Of a stretch of 5,820 nt of DNA, positions 1 through 5,119 are shown in pieces. Both the position numbers and the translations under genes were made by a program. The stretch covers positions 61,582 to 67,401 of the forward strand of contig PARQ01000009.1 of assembly GCA_002711555.1 (NCBI GenBank), in the 5' to 3' direction. Within the stretch, counting starts at the first letter, position 1; the number at the start of each line of letters is the position of its first letter. The DNA is from Rhodospirillaceae bacterium. GTDB lineage: Bacteria; Pseudomonadota; Alphaproteobacteria; UBA8366. Under the pieces are notes generated by a model. It had not been told where the DNA came from and searched no databases. It worked only from the letters and a program-made list of their open reading frames with translations.

Positions 1-46
1 GCATTCAAAAATACTCTTGCCAACTGCATCTAATAACTTTTTTAAA

Positions 47-60
47 ATGCCAAGTGGCAT
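47..60. promoter_or_regulatory. Inverted repeat ATGCCA-AG-TGGCAT, possible operator
   Basis: The two 6-base arms are perfect complements around a 2-base spacer. A degenerate relative, TTGCCAACTGCAT, lies at 17-29, so the left edges of the two sites are 30 bases apart, close to three helical turns. A dimeric winged-helix repressor could bind such a pair. Nothing in the sequence proves binding. The repeat also overlaps the possible minus-strand ATG at 60-58. Confidence 0.3.
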
Positions 61-106
61 AAGAACTCTGGAAAAAATATTTGGCTACCTACAAGGGAGG
101 GCGCGT

Positions 107-118
107 TTAAGATCTTAA
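107..118. promoter_or_regulatory. Perfect 12-base palindrome TTAAGATCTTAA, candidate MarR-type operator
   Basis: The palindrome is perfect over all 12 bases and lies 68 bases before the regulator start codon. Its shape, TTA-N6-TAA, matches the layout of known SlyA/MarR-family sites such as TTAGCAAGCTAA. MarR-family genes are commonly autoregulated through palindromes in their own leader, so this is the best operator candidate in the window. The assignment is by analogy only. Confidence 0.4.
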
Positions 119-139
119 CCAGCACCAGAATAAAAAAGC

Positions 140-168
140 CGCATTTGGTGCTAGCCAAAAGCCATGCG
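140..168. repeat. Imperfect inverted repeat just before the MarR gene
   Basis: CGCAT at 140-144 pairs with ATGCG at 164-168, and TTGG at 145-148 pairs with CCAA at 155-158. The loop is six bases (TGCTAG) and a five-base bulge lies at 159-163. The inner part can also be read as TTTGG/CCAAA at 144-159. If the TATAAA at 173-178 is the -10 element, the repeat covers the place where the -35 region should lie, which suits a repressor site. A hairpin in a longer transcript is the alternative. Confidence 0.3.
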
Positions 169-172
169 CACT

Positions 173-178
173 TATAAA
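173..178 (+). promoter_or_regulatory. Possible -10 element TATAAA of the MarR gene
   Basis: TATAAA matches the sigma-70 -10 consensus at five of six positions. Transcription would start near base 185, only about two bases before the ATG at 187, so the message would be nearly leaderless. No good -35 hexamer lies 16-18 bases upstream, where the inverted repeat at 140-168 sits. This is weak support in AT-rich DNA. Confidence 0.25.
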
Positions 179-186
179 GTGATAAA

Positions 187-666
187 ATGGAACATTTGTC
201 GACATCGGGTCATAAAATTATGGCAGCCCAAAGTATCGGATTTCTACTCTGGCGAGTGGTAAACAAATGGCAAAAAGAACAAAAATCTGTTCTAGCAACC
301 CACAACATAACTCCGGTTCAGGTTTTACTTTTAGCGGGATTAGAGGAGATGTCATCAGATTCTGAACCAATTAAGCAATCCGAATTAGCCCATCATTGCG
401 GAGCTGATGCTATGATGACGTCACAAGTTGTTCGGTCGTTGGAAAAACGCAAACTTCTGAAACGCGACAAACATAAGAGAGATGGGCGGGCGATCCAATT
501 AACCCTCACAGAAAGAGGAAAAAATTTGTTGCATGAGGCCCTTCCAAAGATGCTTGCAACAGATCTTGGGTTTTTCACTGGACTTGGCGAAAGGACTGGT
601 GAATTTGCCGACGCTCTGACGATGCTCTTGGGAGAGCGTCCGCGTCGGAGAGTTCCGGCCAACTAA
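187..666 (+). CDS. MarR-family winged-helix transcriptional regulator
   Basis: This 159-residue protein has the usual MarR length and layout. An N-terminal helix (about 14-38, with FLLWRVVNKW) would form part of the dimer interface. A stretch reading ITPVQVLLLAGL follows at 41-52. The helix-turn-helix spans about 62-93 (QSELAHHCGADAMMTSQVVRSL inside it), and the wing at 94-115 carries the family hallmark RDGR followed by LTERGKNLL. Members bind palindromic DNA as dimers and usually repress their own gene and a neighbour until a small ligand or oxidant releases them; the ligand here cannot be inferred. The ATG at 187 has no strong Shine-Dalgarno sequence. Met12 at 220 is an alternative start, also without a good one, and would leave the domain intact. 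The basic C-terminal tail (RPRRRVPAN) is unremarkable. The gene converges on the helicase gene with 8 bases between stops. Palindromes in its leader suggest autoregulation. Confidence 0.9.
   Translation: MEHLSTSGHKIMAAQSIGFLLWRVVNKWQKEQKSVLATHNITPVQVLLLAGLEEMSSDSEPIKQSELAHHCGADAMMTSQVVRSLEKRKLLKRDKHKRDGRAIQLTLTERGKNLLHEALPKMLATDLGFFTGLGERTGEFADALTMLLGERPRRRVPAN
608..648. repeat. Competing inverted repeats at the 3' end of the MarR gene
   Basis: GACGCTCT at 610-617 can pair with AGAGCGTC at 633-640. Alternatively CCGACGC at 608-614 pairs with GCGTCGG at 642-648, enclosing a small GCTCT/AGAGC stem at 624-628 and 633-637. The two folds exclude each other. No U-run follows on either strand, so this is not an intrinsic terminator. 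It lies within coding sequence, 16 bases before the stop codon, and may be incidental, but it is the strongest foldable element near this convergent junction. Confidence 0.3.
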
Positions 667-674
667 TTTGCGCG

Positions 675-3431
675 TCAAGCGTGTACCGAAAGTATTCTGT
701 TATTTTTAAAAAACTTTCGTGTTTCTGCCACTGCTTCCGCTAATCCAACTGGCTGCACTTCAACGCCGCTTGGGAACGCTCCCAACAACCGAGACGGCGT
801 CATCGGGTCAAGCATGACAAATACACCACGGTCGTCAGCCCTACGTACCAAACGGCCATAGGCTTGCTTCAAACGTAATCGTGTAATCATATCGTCGTAT
901 TGTTTCTTCCCGAAAAAGCTTCGCCGGGCACGATGAAGTATCGTGGGACGTGGCCAAGGCACCCTATCAAAAACAATCATCCGCAGGCTCTCCCCCGGCA
1001 CATCCACGCCGTCGCGCACCGCATCAGTACCAAGCAAGCATGAATTTTTTTCTGCACGGAAAATATCCACTAATGTGGAAAGATTCGACCGATCTACATG
1101 CTGAGAATACAAAGCTAGACCTTCAGCATCGAGTGCTCCTATGATGCGTTTATGAACTGCTCGCAACCGGCTAATAGCCGTGAATAAGCCAAGTCCCCCC
1201 CCCCCTGCAGCAAGGAATAGTTCTCGATAAGCTGCCGCCACCTGATCAAGCTTATCCTTCCGAACATCTTTCACAATAAAAACTCGTGTCAATGCACCGT
1301 AATCAAATGGGGAGGGAACCTCCGCTCTGATTGCCGGTTCGAGATTGTGGCACGCACCAGTTCGCATCTCCGCAGTTCGCCAATCAAAGTCAACGTCACC
1401 TGTGCCATCGCGAAGAGTTGCAGAGGTTACCAAGACTCCGTGTGCTGGCCCCACAACTTGTTCGGCGAAAGGTATTGTTGGGTCAATCCAATGGCGGTGC
1501 ATACCCACATCAAAATCACGCCCATCGTATCTTTCAACACTGAGCCAATCGGCAAATCCCTCGCTAATATTTTCCAGCTCAAAGTTGAGGGATGCAAGCA
1601 TGTCGCGCCATGCGGATAAAGGCTGTTCACCACGGTTGATGATCGATTGCACCAATCCCTCAATCCTATTGCGACTTTTTGTGTCCAGCTCACTTGCTTG
1701 ATCATCGAGCTTTGACTCGAGACTACGTCGAAGTTCTCTCAGTGGCCTCTCTAATAGATACAGCTCGCCCTCAAGCTTTGACGCAGCTTCGAGGAAATTG
1801 TCTGGCAACTCTTTTGTGTCGCATTCGAGACTATATGGACTTCCTGAATCCAGGCTACGACTGTAAACATAAGATCGTATTTGACATAAAAATGCTTCGG
1901 CAGAGCCAACCGGGCGCGCATCAGCACAGCGTTGATGCCAACCCTCTCCCGGCAGAGATCGCGCAGCTTTTAATACCTTTCCAAGACACGCAATCAATTC
2001 ATCATCATCCACTATCAGGCCCTCGATGCGTCGCTTCAACCCCCGCGCCCGGCTCCGTGTTCCCAATTCGGCACCTCGAAGCCATCGTCGGAGCTCGGCT
2101 GTTTCGCGGCCGCTTAAATAGGCGGAAAACGCACTGTCCGCTGCATCGAAAACATGATGCCCTTCATCAAAGACCATCCGCGTTGGAGATCCAGGACCAG
2201 AGAACCGACCACGGGTCGCATTTGCCATTACAAGCGCATGGTTGGCGATCACCAAAGTTGCCCGACGAGCTTCCCGAATATTTTTCTCAATGAAACATTT
2301 CCCATAATGGGTGCAACTTCCGTATACACACTCACCCCGCCGATCGGCAAGGTCGAGAGTATGCTGGCGTCCCACAAGGTCTATGAGCCAAGCTGGAAAG
2401 TCTCCACCGGTCATACTCCCATCTCGGCTTGCCAAAGCCCAGCGCGCTAATAAACCGAGGCCGATTGCATCTCTTTTGCGAATGGTTACTTGTTTTACTG
2501 AATCCTCAAAGTTTAATAGACAAAGATAGTTTTCTCTCCCTTTACGAACGACAACGTGCCGCGCTCTCTCCGAGCTGTTAGGGAAGAGCTTACGTAGCTC
2601 TTGATCAATTTGATGCTGGAGATTACGGGTATACGTTGAGATCCAAACAGGGGTTTCATTTTTTTCAGCCCAGAGACTGGCCGGTGCCAAATAGCCTAGG
2701 GTTTTTCCAACACCAGTTCCAGCTTCTGCCAATATCATATTCGGAGCACCTCCGTTTACGCTGGGTTGAAACGCAGCAGATACAGCAGAGGCATAGTCAG
2801 CTTGACTCGGGCGATCCTCTGACTCAACTCCTACCAATTGCCTTAATCGCTCGCGCGCCTCAATGGGATCAACGCCGTTGTCGCCAGGAGGAACCGTTGG
2901 CGCATATTCCGACCACTCGGAAAGCTGTGTCCAGATTTTTAGCCCTGCACCTGATTTTTTTGTTTTGTTTTCAGCTTTCAACGTTTCAAATAGTGGTTCC
3001 CCCCAAGACCAACCACCTATGGCCATTGTGCCAATTAGTTCGGAGATGTTGGAACTAGGCAACTCCGAAAATTGCCTCAACAAATTCAGAGTCACCCTGC
3101 GCAAAATAGAGGCCTCTTCCGTTAGCGATTTTGGCAAAGGTAGTTTTAGTGTCTTGGCCAAGCCGGATGGGGTCGGGATCGTAAATGTAGCAGGTAGAAC
3201 AAATGCGAATAATTCAAGAACATCGAAGGCTTCGAATAGATTGAGGCCTAACCGACCTGCTACAACAGGCATATGACACAAGATTGGTCGTTTGCCCTCA
3301 ATTATTCGTGATCTTGCAACCTTCAAAGACAGTTCCTGAATTTCGCCGTCCTGTGTAAGCCACACTGCAGAGGCCACTCCAGCAACAAGAATTGGTGCTT
3401 CTTCTAATCGGGAAGGGTTATTCGTAACCAT
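675..3431 (-). CDS. dinG: DinG/XPD-type ATP-dependent DNA helicase with Fe-S cluster
   Basis: This 918-residue superfamily 2 helicase probably unwinds DNA 5' to 3' at repair, R-loop or replication-conflict structures, as DinG does. Visible motifs are: a Q-like RPSQADYASAV at 207-217; Walker A AEAGTGVGKT at 235-244; Ia ISTYTRNLQHQ at 264-274; Walker B box DEGH at 422-425; III VTSATL at 668-673; IV around GLFTAISRL at 748-756; V GTDAVRDGVDVPGESL at 801-816; VI QAYGRLVRR at 856-864. Cysteines 304, 368, 373 and 379 match the Fe-S ligand pattern of E. coli DinG, including C-x4-C-x5-C. About 200 residues precede the helicase core, so the protein is longer than E. coli DinG (716). The start at 3431 is preferred because recognisable sequence (APILVAGVASAVWL) begins 11 residues later. 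An upstream in-frame start at 3566 would add 45 unrelated residues and overlap lysK. No Shine-Dalgarno sequence precedes the chosen ATG. An 11-base G run encodes Gly743-746. Confidence 0.93.
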   Translation of the reverse strand: MVTNNPSRLEEAPILVAGVASAVWLTQDGEIQELSLKVARSRIIEGKRPILCHMPVVAGRLGLNLFEAFDVLELFAFVLPATFTIPTPSGLAKTLKLPLPKSLTEEASILRRVTLNLLRQFSELPSSNISELIGTMAIGGWSWGEPLFETLKAENKTKKSGAGLKIWTQLSEWSEYAPTVPPGDNGVDPIEARERLRQLVGVESEDRPSQADYASAVSAAFQPSVNGGAPNMILAEAGTGVGKTLGYLAPASLWAEKNETPVWISTYTRNLQHQIDQELRKLFPNSSERARHVVVRKGRENYLCLLNFEDSVKQVTIRKRDAIGLGLLARWALASRDGSMTGGDFPAWLIDLVGRQHTLDLADRRGECVYGSCTHYGKCFIEKNIREARRATLVIANHALVMANATRGRFSGPGSPTRMVFDEGHHVFDAADSAFSAYLSGRETAELRRWLRGAELGTRSRARGLKRRIEGLIVDDDELIACLGKVLKAARSLPGEGWHQRCADARPVGSAEAFLCQIRSYVYSRSLDSGSPYSLECDTKELPDNFLEAASKLEGELYLLERPLRELRRSLESKLDDQASELDTKSRNRIEGLVQSIINRGEQPLSAWRDMLASLNFELENISEGFADWLSVERYDGRDFDVGMHRHWIDPTIPFAEQVVGPAHGVLVTSATLRDGTGDVDFDWRTAEMRTGACHNLEPAIRAEVPSPFDYGALTRVFIVKDVRKDKLDQVAAAYRELFLAAGGGGLGLFTAISRLRAVHKRIIGALDAEGLALYSQHVDRSNLSTLVDIFRAEKNSCLLGTDAVRDGVDVPGESLRMIVFDRVPWPRPTILHRARRSFFGKKQYDDMITRLRLKQAYGRLVRRADDRGVFVMLDPMTPSRLLGAFPSGVEVQPVGLAEAVAETRKFFKNNRILSVHA
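1195..1205 (-). repeat. G11 homopolymer inside the helicase gene
   Basis: Eleven consecutive C on the + strand read as G11 in the coding strand, giving GGG GGG GGG GGA (Gly743-746). The run lies just before motif IV. A one-base insertion would reach a stop at 1173-1171 and leave about 753 residues. A one-base loss would reach a stop at 1141-1139 and leave about 763. Either product lacks motifs V and VI. It is the longest single-base run I see in the window. Confidence 0.95.
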
Positions 3432-3438
3432 TAATATT

Positions 3439-3467
3439 ATTATAGCGAAAATTCGCAAATATTTAAA
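3439..3467 (-). promoter_or_regulatory. Predicted sigma-70 promoter of the helicase gene
   Basis: On the minus strand a perfect -10 hexamer TATAAT (3444-3439) follows a -35-like TTTAAA (3467-3462, four of six matches) with a 17-base spacer. The expected transcription start is at about 3432-3431, on or next to the A of the ATG at 3431. The message would then be leaderless, which fits the lack of any Shine-Dalgarno sequence there. The spacer contains the inverted repeat at 3445-3456. I see no LexA-type site, neither CTGT-N8-ACAG nor GTTC-N7-GTTC. Confidence 0.5.
3445..3456. promoter_or_regulatory. Inverted repeat GCGAA-AA-TTCGC in the helicase promoter spacer
   Basis: Perfect 5-base arms flank an AA spacer. 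The repeat sits between the predicted -35 and -10 elements of the helicase promoter, next to the -10 box, so a bound protein would block or bend the promoter. It is short, could arise by chance in this AT-rich gap, and does not match a regulator site I recognise. Confidence 0.25.
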
Positions 3468-3480
3468 AACCGAAACCACA

Positions 3481-3509
3481 TTGACGCCAGCACGTCTCCT
3501 CCATACTGT
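3481..3509 (+). promoter_or_regulatory. Predicted sigma-70 promoter of lysK
   Basis: The -35 hexamer TTGACG (3481-3486) matches the consensus at five of six positions. It is followed after exactly 17 bases by TACTGT (3504-3509), which keeps the important first TA and final T of the -10 element. Transcription would start near 3516, giving a short leader of about 16 bases that contains the ribosome binding site. The -35 lies only 13 bases from the -35 of the divergent helicase promoter, so the two polymerases could interfere. Confidence 0.55.
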
Positions 3510-3515
3510 CCAGTA
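3504..3515. promoter_or_regulatory. Inverted repeat TACTG-TC-CAGTA over the lysK -10 region
   Basis: Perfect 5-base arms surround a 2-base spacer. The left arm lies within the predicted -10 hexamer and the right arm reaches the predicted transcription start. A repressor could sit there, but the repeat is short and no regulator is suggested by the sequence. Confidence 0.22.
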
Positions 3516-3521
3516 CATAGT

Positions 3522-3525
3522 GGAG
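3522..3525 (+). promoter_or_regulatory. Ribosome binding site of lysK
   Basis: GGAG lies six bases before the ATG at 3532, a good Shine-Dalgarno match at normal spacing. It supports that start codon over any later Met and argues against the helicase gene extending rightward into this region. Confidence 0.75.
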
Positions 3526-3531
3526 TAAAGC

Positions 3532-5112
3532 ATGATCCTTGATAAAGAAATTTCAGAAAAAGCCAAGGCATGGCCTTTCGACGAGGCACGCCGTCTTCTT
3601 AAACGTATTAAGAAAAAAACGCCTAAAAAAGGCTATGTCCTTTTCGAAACTGGCTACGGACCATCTGGCTTACCACATATTGGTACGTTTGGAGAGGTGC
3701 AGCGCACAGCAATGGTACGACAAGCTTTTCAACAAATTTCAGACATTCCAACGAAGCTTATTGCTTTCTCAGATGATATGGATGGATTTCGTAAGGTGCC
3801 GGAAAATCTGCCAAAAAAGGAAATGCTACGAGAACACCTAAATAAATCGCTGACAAAAGTTCCAGATCCATTCGGTACGCACGAGAGTTTTGCCCACCAC
3901 AATAACAACAAACTACGGGAGTTTCTGGATCATTTTGGTTTTGACTACGAATTCAAGAGTGCAACCAAGAGTTACTGCACGGGAGAGTTTGATGCCGCCC
4001 TATGCCGCATGCTGGAGGTCTATGACAAGGTGATGGGCATTATGCTGCCAACACTTGGAGAAGAACGAAAAAAAACTTATAGCCCATTTCTGCCAATTTG
4101 CCCCGAAACCGATCACGTGTTGCAAGTTCCTGTTCTCGAGACCAACCCCAGTAGGAACTCAATTGTATATCTTCGAGCTGATGGAAAAAAAATCGAAACT
4201 GAGGTAACAGGTGGAAAATGCAAGCTGCAATGGAAACCAGACTGGGCAATGAGGTGGTATGCATTTGAAGTTGACTATGAAATGTCAGGTAAAGACTTAT
4301 TAAACTCGGTTCAGCAATCGGGTCGAATAACAAGAGAATTGGGCGGCAAACCTCCCCAAAACCTGACTTATGAACTATTTCTTGATGAGCATGGGGAAAA
4401 AATCTCAAAATCACGTGGCAACGGCCTAACGATTGACGAATGGCTGACCTACGCTCCCCAGGAATCTCTCTCTCTATTCATGTATCAGAAGCCCAAATCT
4501 GCAAAGCGACTTCATTTTGATATAATTCCTCGCAATGTAGACGAATATTTCAATTTCCTTAATAAATTCCCCTCAGAAACACCAAGCCAACAAATTGAAA
4601 ACCCCGCATGGCATATCCATGACGGAGCCCCTCCAGAAAATGATTCCCCCTTAACCTTCGCGATCCTATTAAACTTGGCGAGTGTGTGTAATACAGAAGA
4701 CAAGACTGTTTTATGGGGTTTCATTACTCGTTACGCGCCAAATGCCAGCCCTGAAATGAATCCCACTTTAGATTCACTAGTGGAATATTCAATTCGCTAC
4801 TACAAAGATTTTGTCAAACCTGCCAAGAAATTTCGAAGCCCTTCAGAGCAAGAACGTGCGGCCCTTATTAAACTGGCAAACATGCTAGAGAGCGTAGGCC
4901 CAGGTACGTCTGCAAAAGATCTGCAGAATAAAGTATTCCAAGCGGGTAAAGAAAGCGGTTTCGAAAATCTGCGACATTGGTTTAAAGCTTGCTACGAAGT
5001 GCTTTTCGGACAAGAGCAGGGCCCACGCATGGGATCCTTTATAGCGCTGTACGGCGTTTCTGAGACAGTCAATTTGATTCGCGAAGTGTTGGCTGAGACA
5101 GACGCAACCTAA
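3532..5112 (+). CDS. lysK: Lysine--tRNA ligase, class I
   Basis: This 526-residue cytoplasmic enzyme charges tRNA-Lys with lysine using ATP. It is the class I (archaeal-type) LysRS, unrelated in fold to the class II LysS of most bacteria. The Rossmann-fold signature is clear: GPSGLPHIG at 43-51 (the HIGH box, here PHIG) and KISKS at 290-294 (the KMSKS box). Other family landmarks are FSDDMDG at 79-85, RWYAFEVDYEMSGKDL at 241-256, and the C-terminal anticodon-binding helical region ending in GQEQGPRMGSFIALYG at 493-508. All key motifs are intact and the length is normal, so it should be functional. The start is supported by GGAG six bases upstream and a promoter at 3481-3509. Codon use is AT-leaning, with runs of eight A at 4068-4075 and 4185-4192. 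It diverges from the helicase gene and converges on the amidase gene with 7 bases between stops, so it appears to be transcribed alone. Confidence 0.97.
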   Translation: MILDKEISEKAKAWPFDEARRLLKRIKKKTPKKGYVLFETGYGPSGLPHIGTFGEVQRTAMVRQAFQQISDIPTKLIAFSDDMDGFRKVPENLPKKEMLREHLNKSLTKVPDPFGTHESFAHHNNNKLREFLDHFGFDYEFKSATKSYCTGEFDAALCRMLEVYDKVMGIMLPTLGEERKKTYSPFLPICPETDHVLQVPVLETNPSRNSIVYLRADGKKIETEVTGGKCKLQWKPDWAMRWYAFEVDYEMSGKDLLNSVQQSGRITRELGGKPPQNLTYELFLDEHGEKISKSRGNGLTIDEWLTYAPQESLSLFMYQKPKSAKRLHFDIIPRNVDEYFNFLNKFPSETPSQQIENPAWHIHDGAPPENDSPLTFAILLNLASVCNTEDKTVLWGFITRYAPNASPEMNPTLDSLVEYSIRYYKDFVKPAKKFRSPSEQERAALIKLANMLESVGPGTSAKDLQNKVFQAGKESGFENLRHWFKACYEVLFGQEQGPRMGSFIALYGVSETVNLIREVLAETDAT

Positions 5113-5119
5113 GAAAAAA

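Larger units (their letters stand above)
1..186. other. Leader region upstream of the MarR gene, no assignable gene
   Basis: This stretch is AT-rich and holds inverted repeats at 47-60, 107-118 and 140-168, listed separately. Three weak reading possibilities exist at the left edge, and none can be assigned. A + frame is open from base 2 to a TAA at 116-118 (38 codons) and could be the tail of an upstream gene. Another + frame stops at 31-33. A - frame begins with ATG at 60-58 and is open to the window edge (20 codons, starting MPLGILKKLLDAVG); it could be the start of a divergent gene but has no clear Shine-Dalgarno sequence. A purine-rich AGGGAGG at 94-100 has no start codon at a useful distance. 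The region most likely carries the promoter and operators of the regulator gene. Confidence 0.6.

Noticed and set aside
687..719. CGAAAGT/ACTTTCG inverted repeat after the MarR stop, with A/T runs in its loop
   Set aside because: The stem is only seven base pairs, the loop is 19 bases and no U-run follows, so it does not qualify as a terminator; it also lies inside the helicase coding end.
1679..2293. Plus-strand open frame of 204 codons inside the helicase gene
   Set aside because: It is antisense to the helicase middle region. The low-complexity translation with many His, Pro and Arg and no motif indicates a shadow frame.
3440..3502. Minus-strand 17-codon upstream ORF (GTG at 3493-3491, stop 3442-3440) preceded by GGAGGAG at 3502-3496
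   Set aside because: The spacing to the GTG is short, and the predicted helicase promoter lies downstream of it, so it would probably not be transcribed. It is possible only if an upstream promoter exists inside lysK.
3431..3531. LexA/SOS box controlling the helicase
   Set aside because: Neither the alphaproteobacterial GTTC-N7-GTTC pattern nor CTGT-N8-ACAG is present. The TACTGTCCAGTA repeat is too short and wrongly spaced.
3432..3566. Longer helicase start at 3566 giving 963 residues
   Set aside because: The extra 45 residues show no resemblance to the family, overlap the lysK start, cross both predicted promoters and have no suitable ribosome binding site.
4185..4192. A8 runs in lysK (also 4068-4075) as programmed frameshift sites
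   Set aside because: The reading frame continues intact through both, no stimulatory hairpin or nearby alternative frame product is seen, and Lys-rich stretches in AT-leaning genes produce such runs routinely.
4040..4414. Minus-strand open frame of 124 codons inside lysK
   Set aside because: It is antisense to strongly conserved LysRS sequence, has no family resemblance and looks like a shadow of the real gene.
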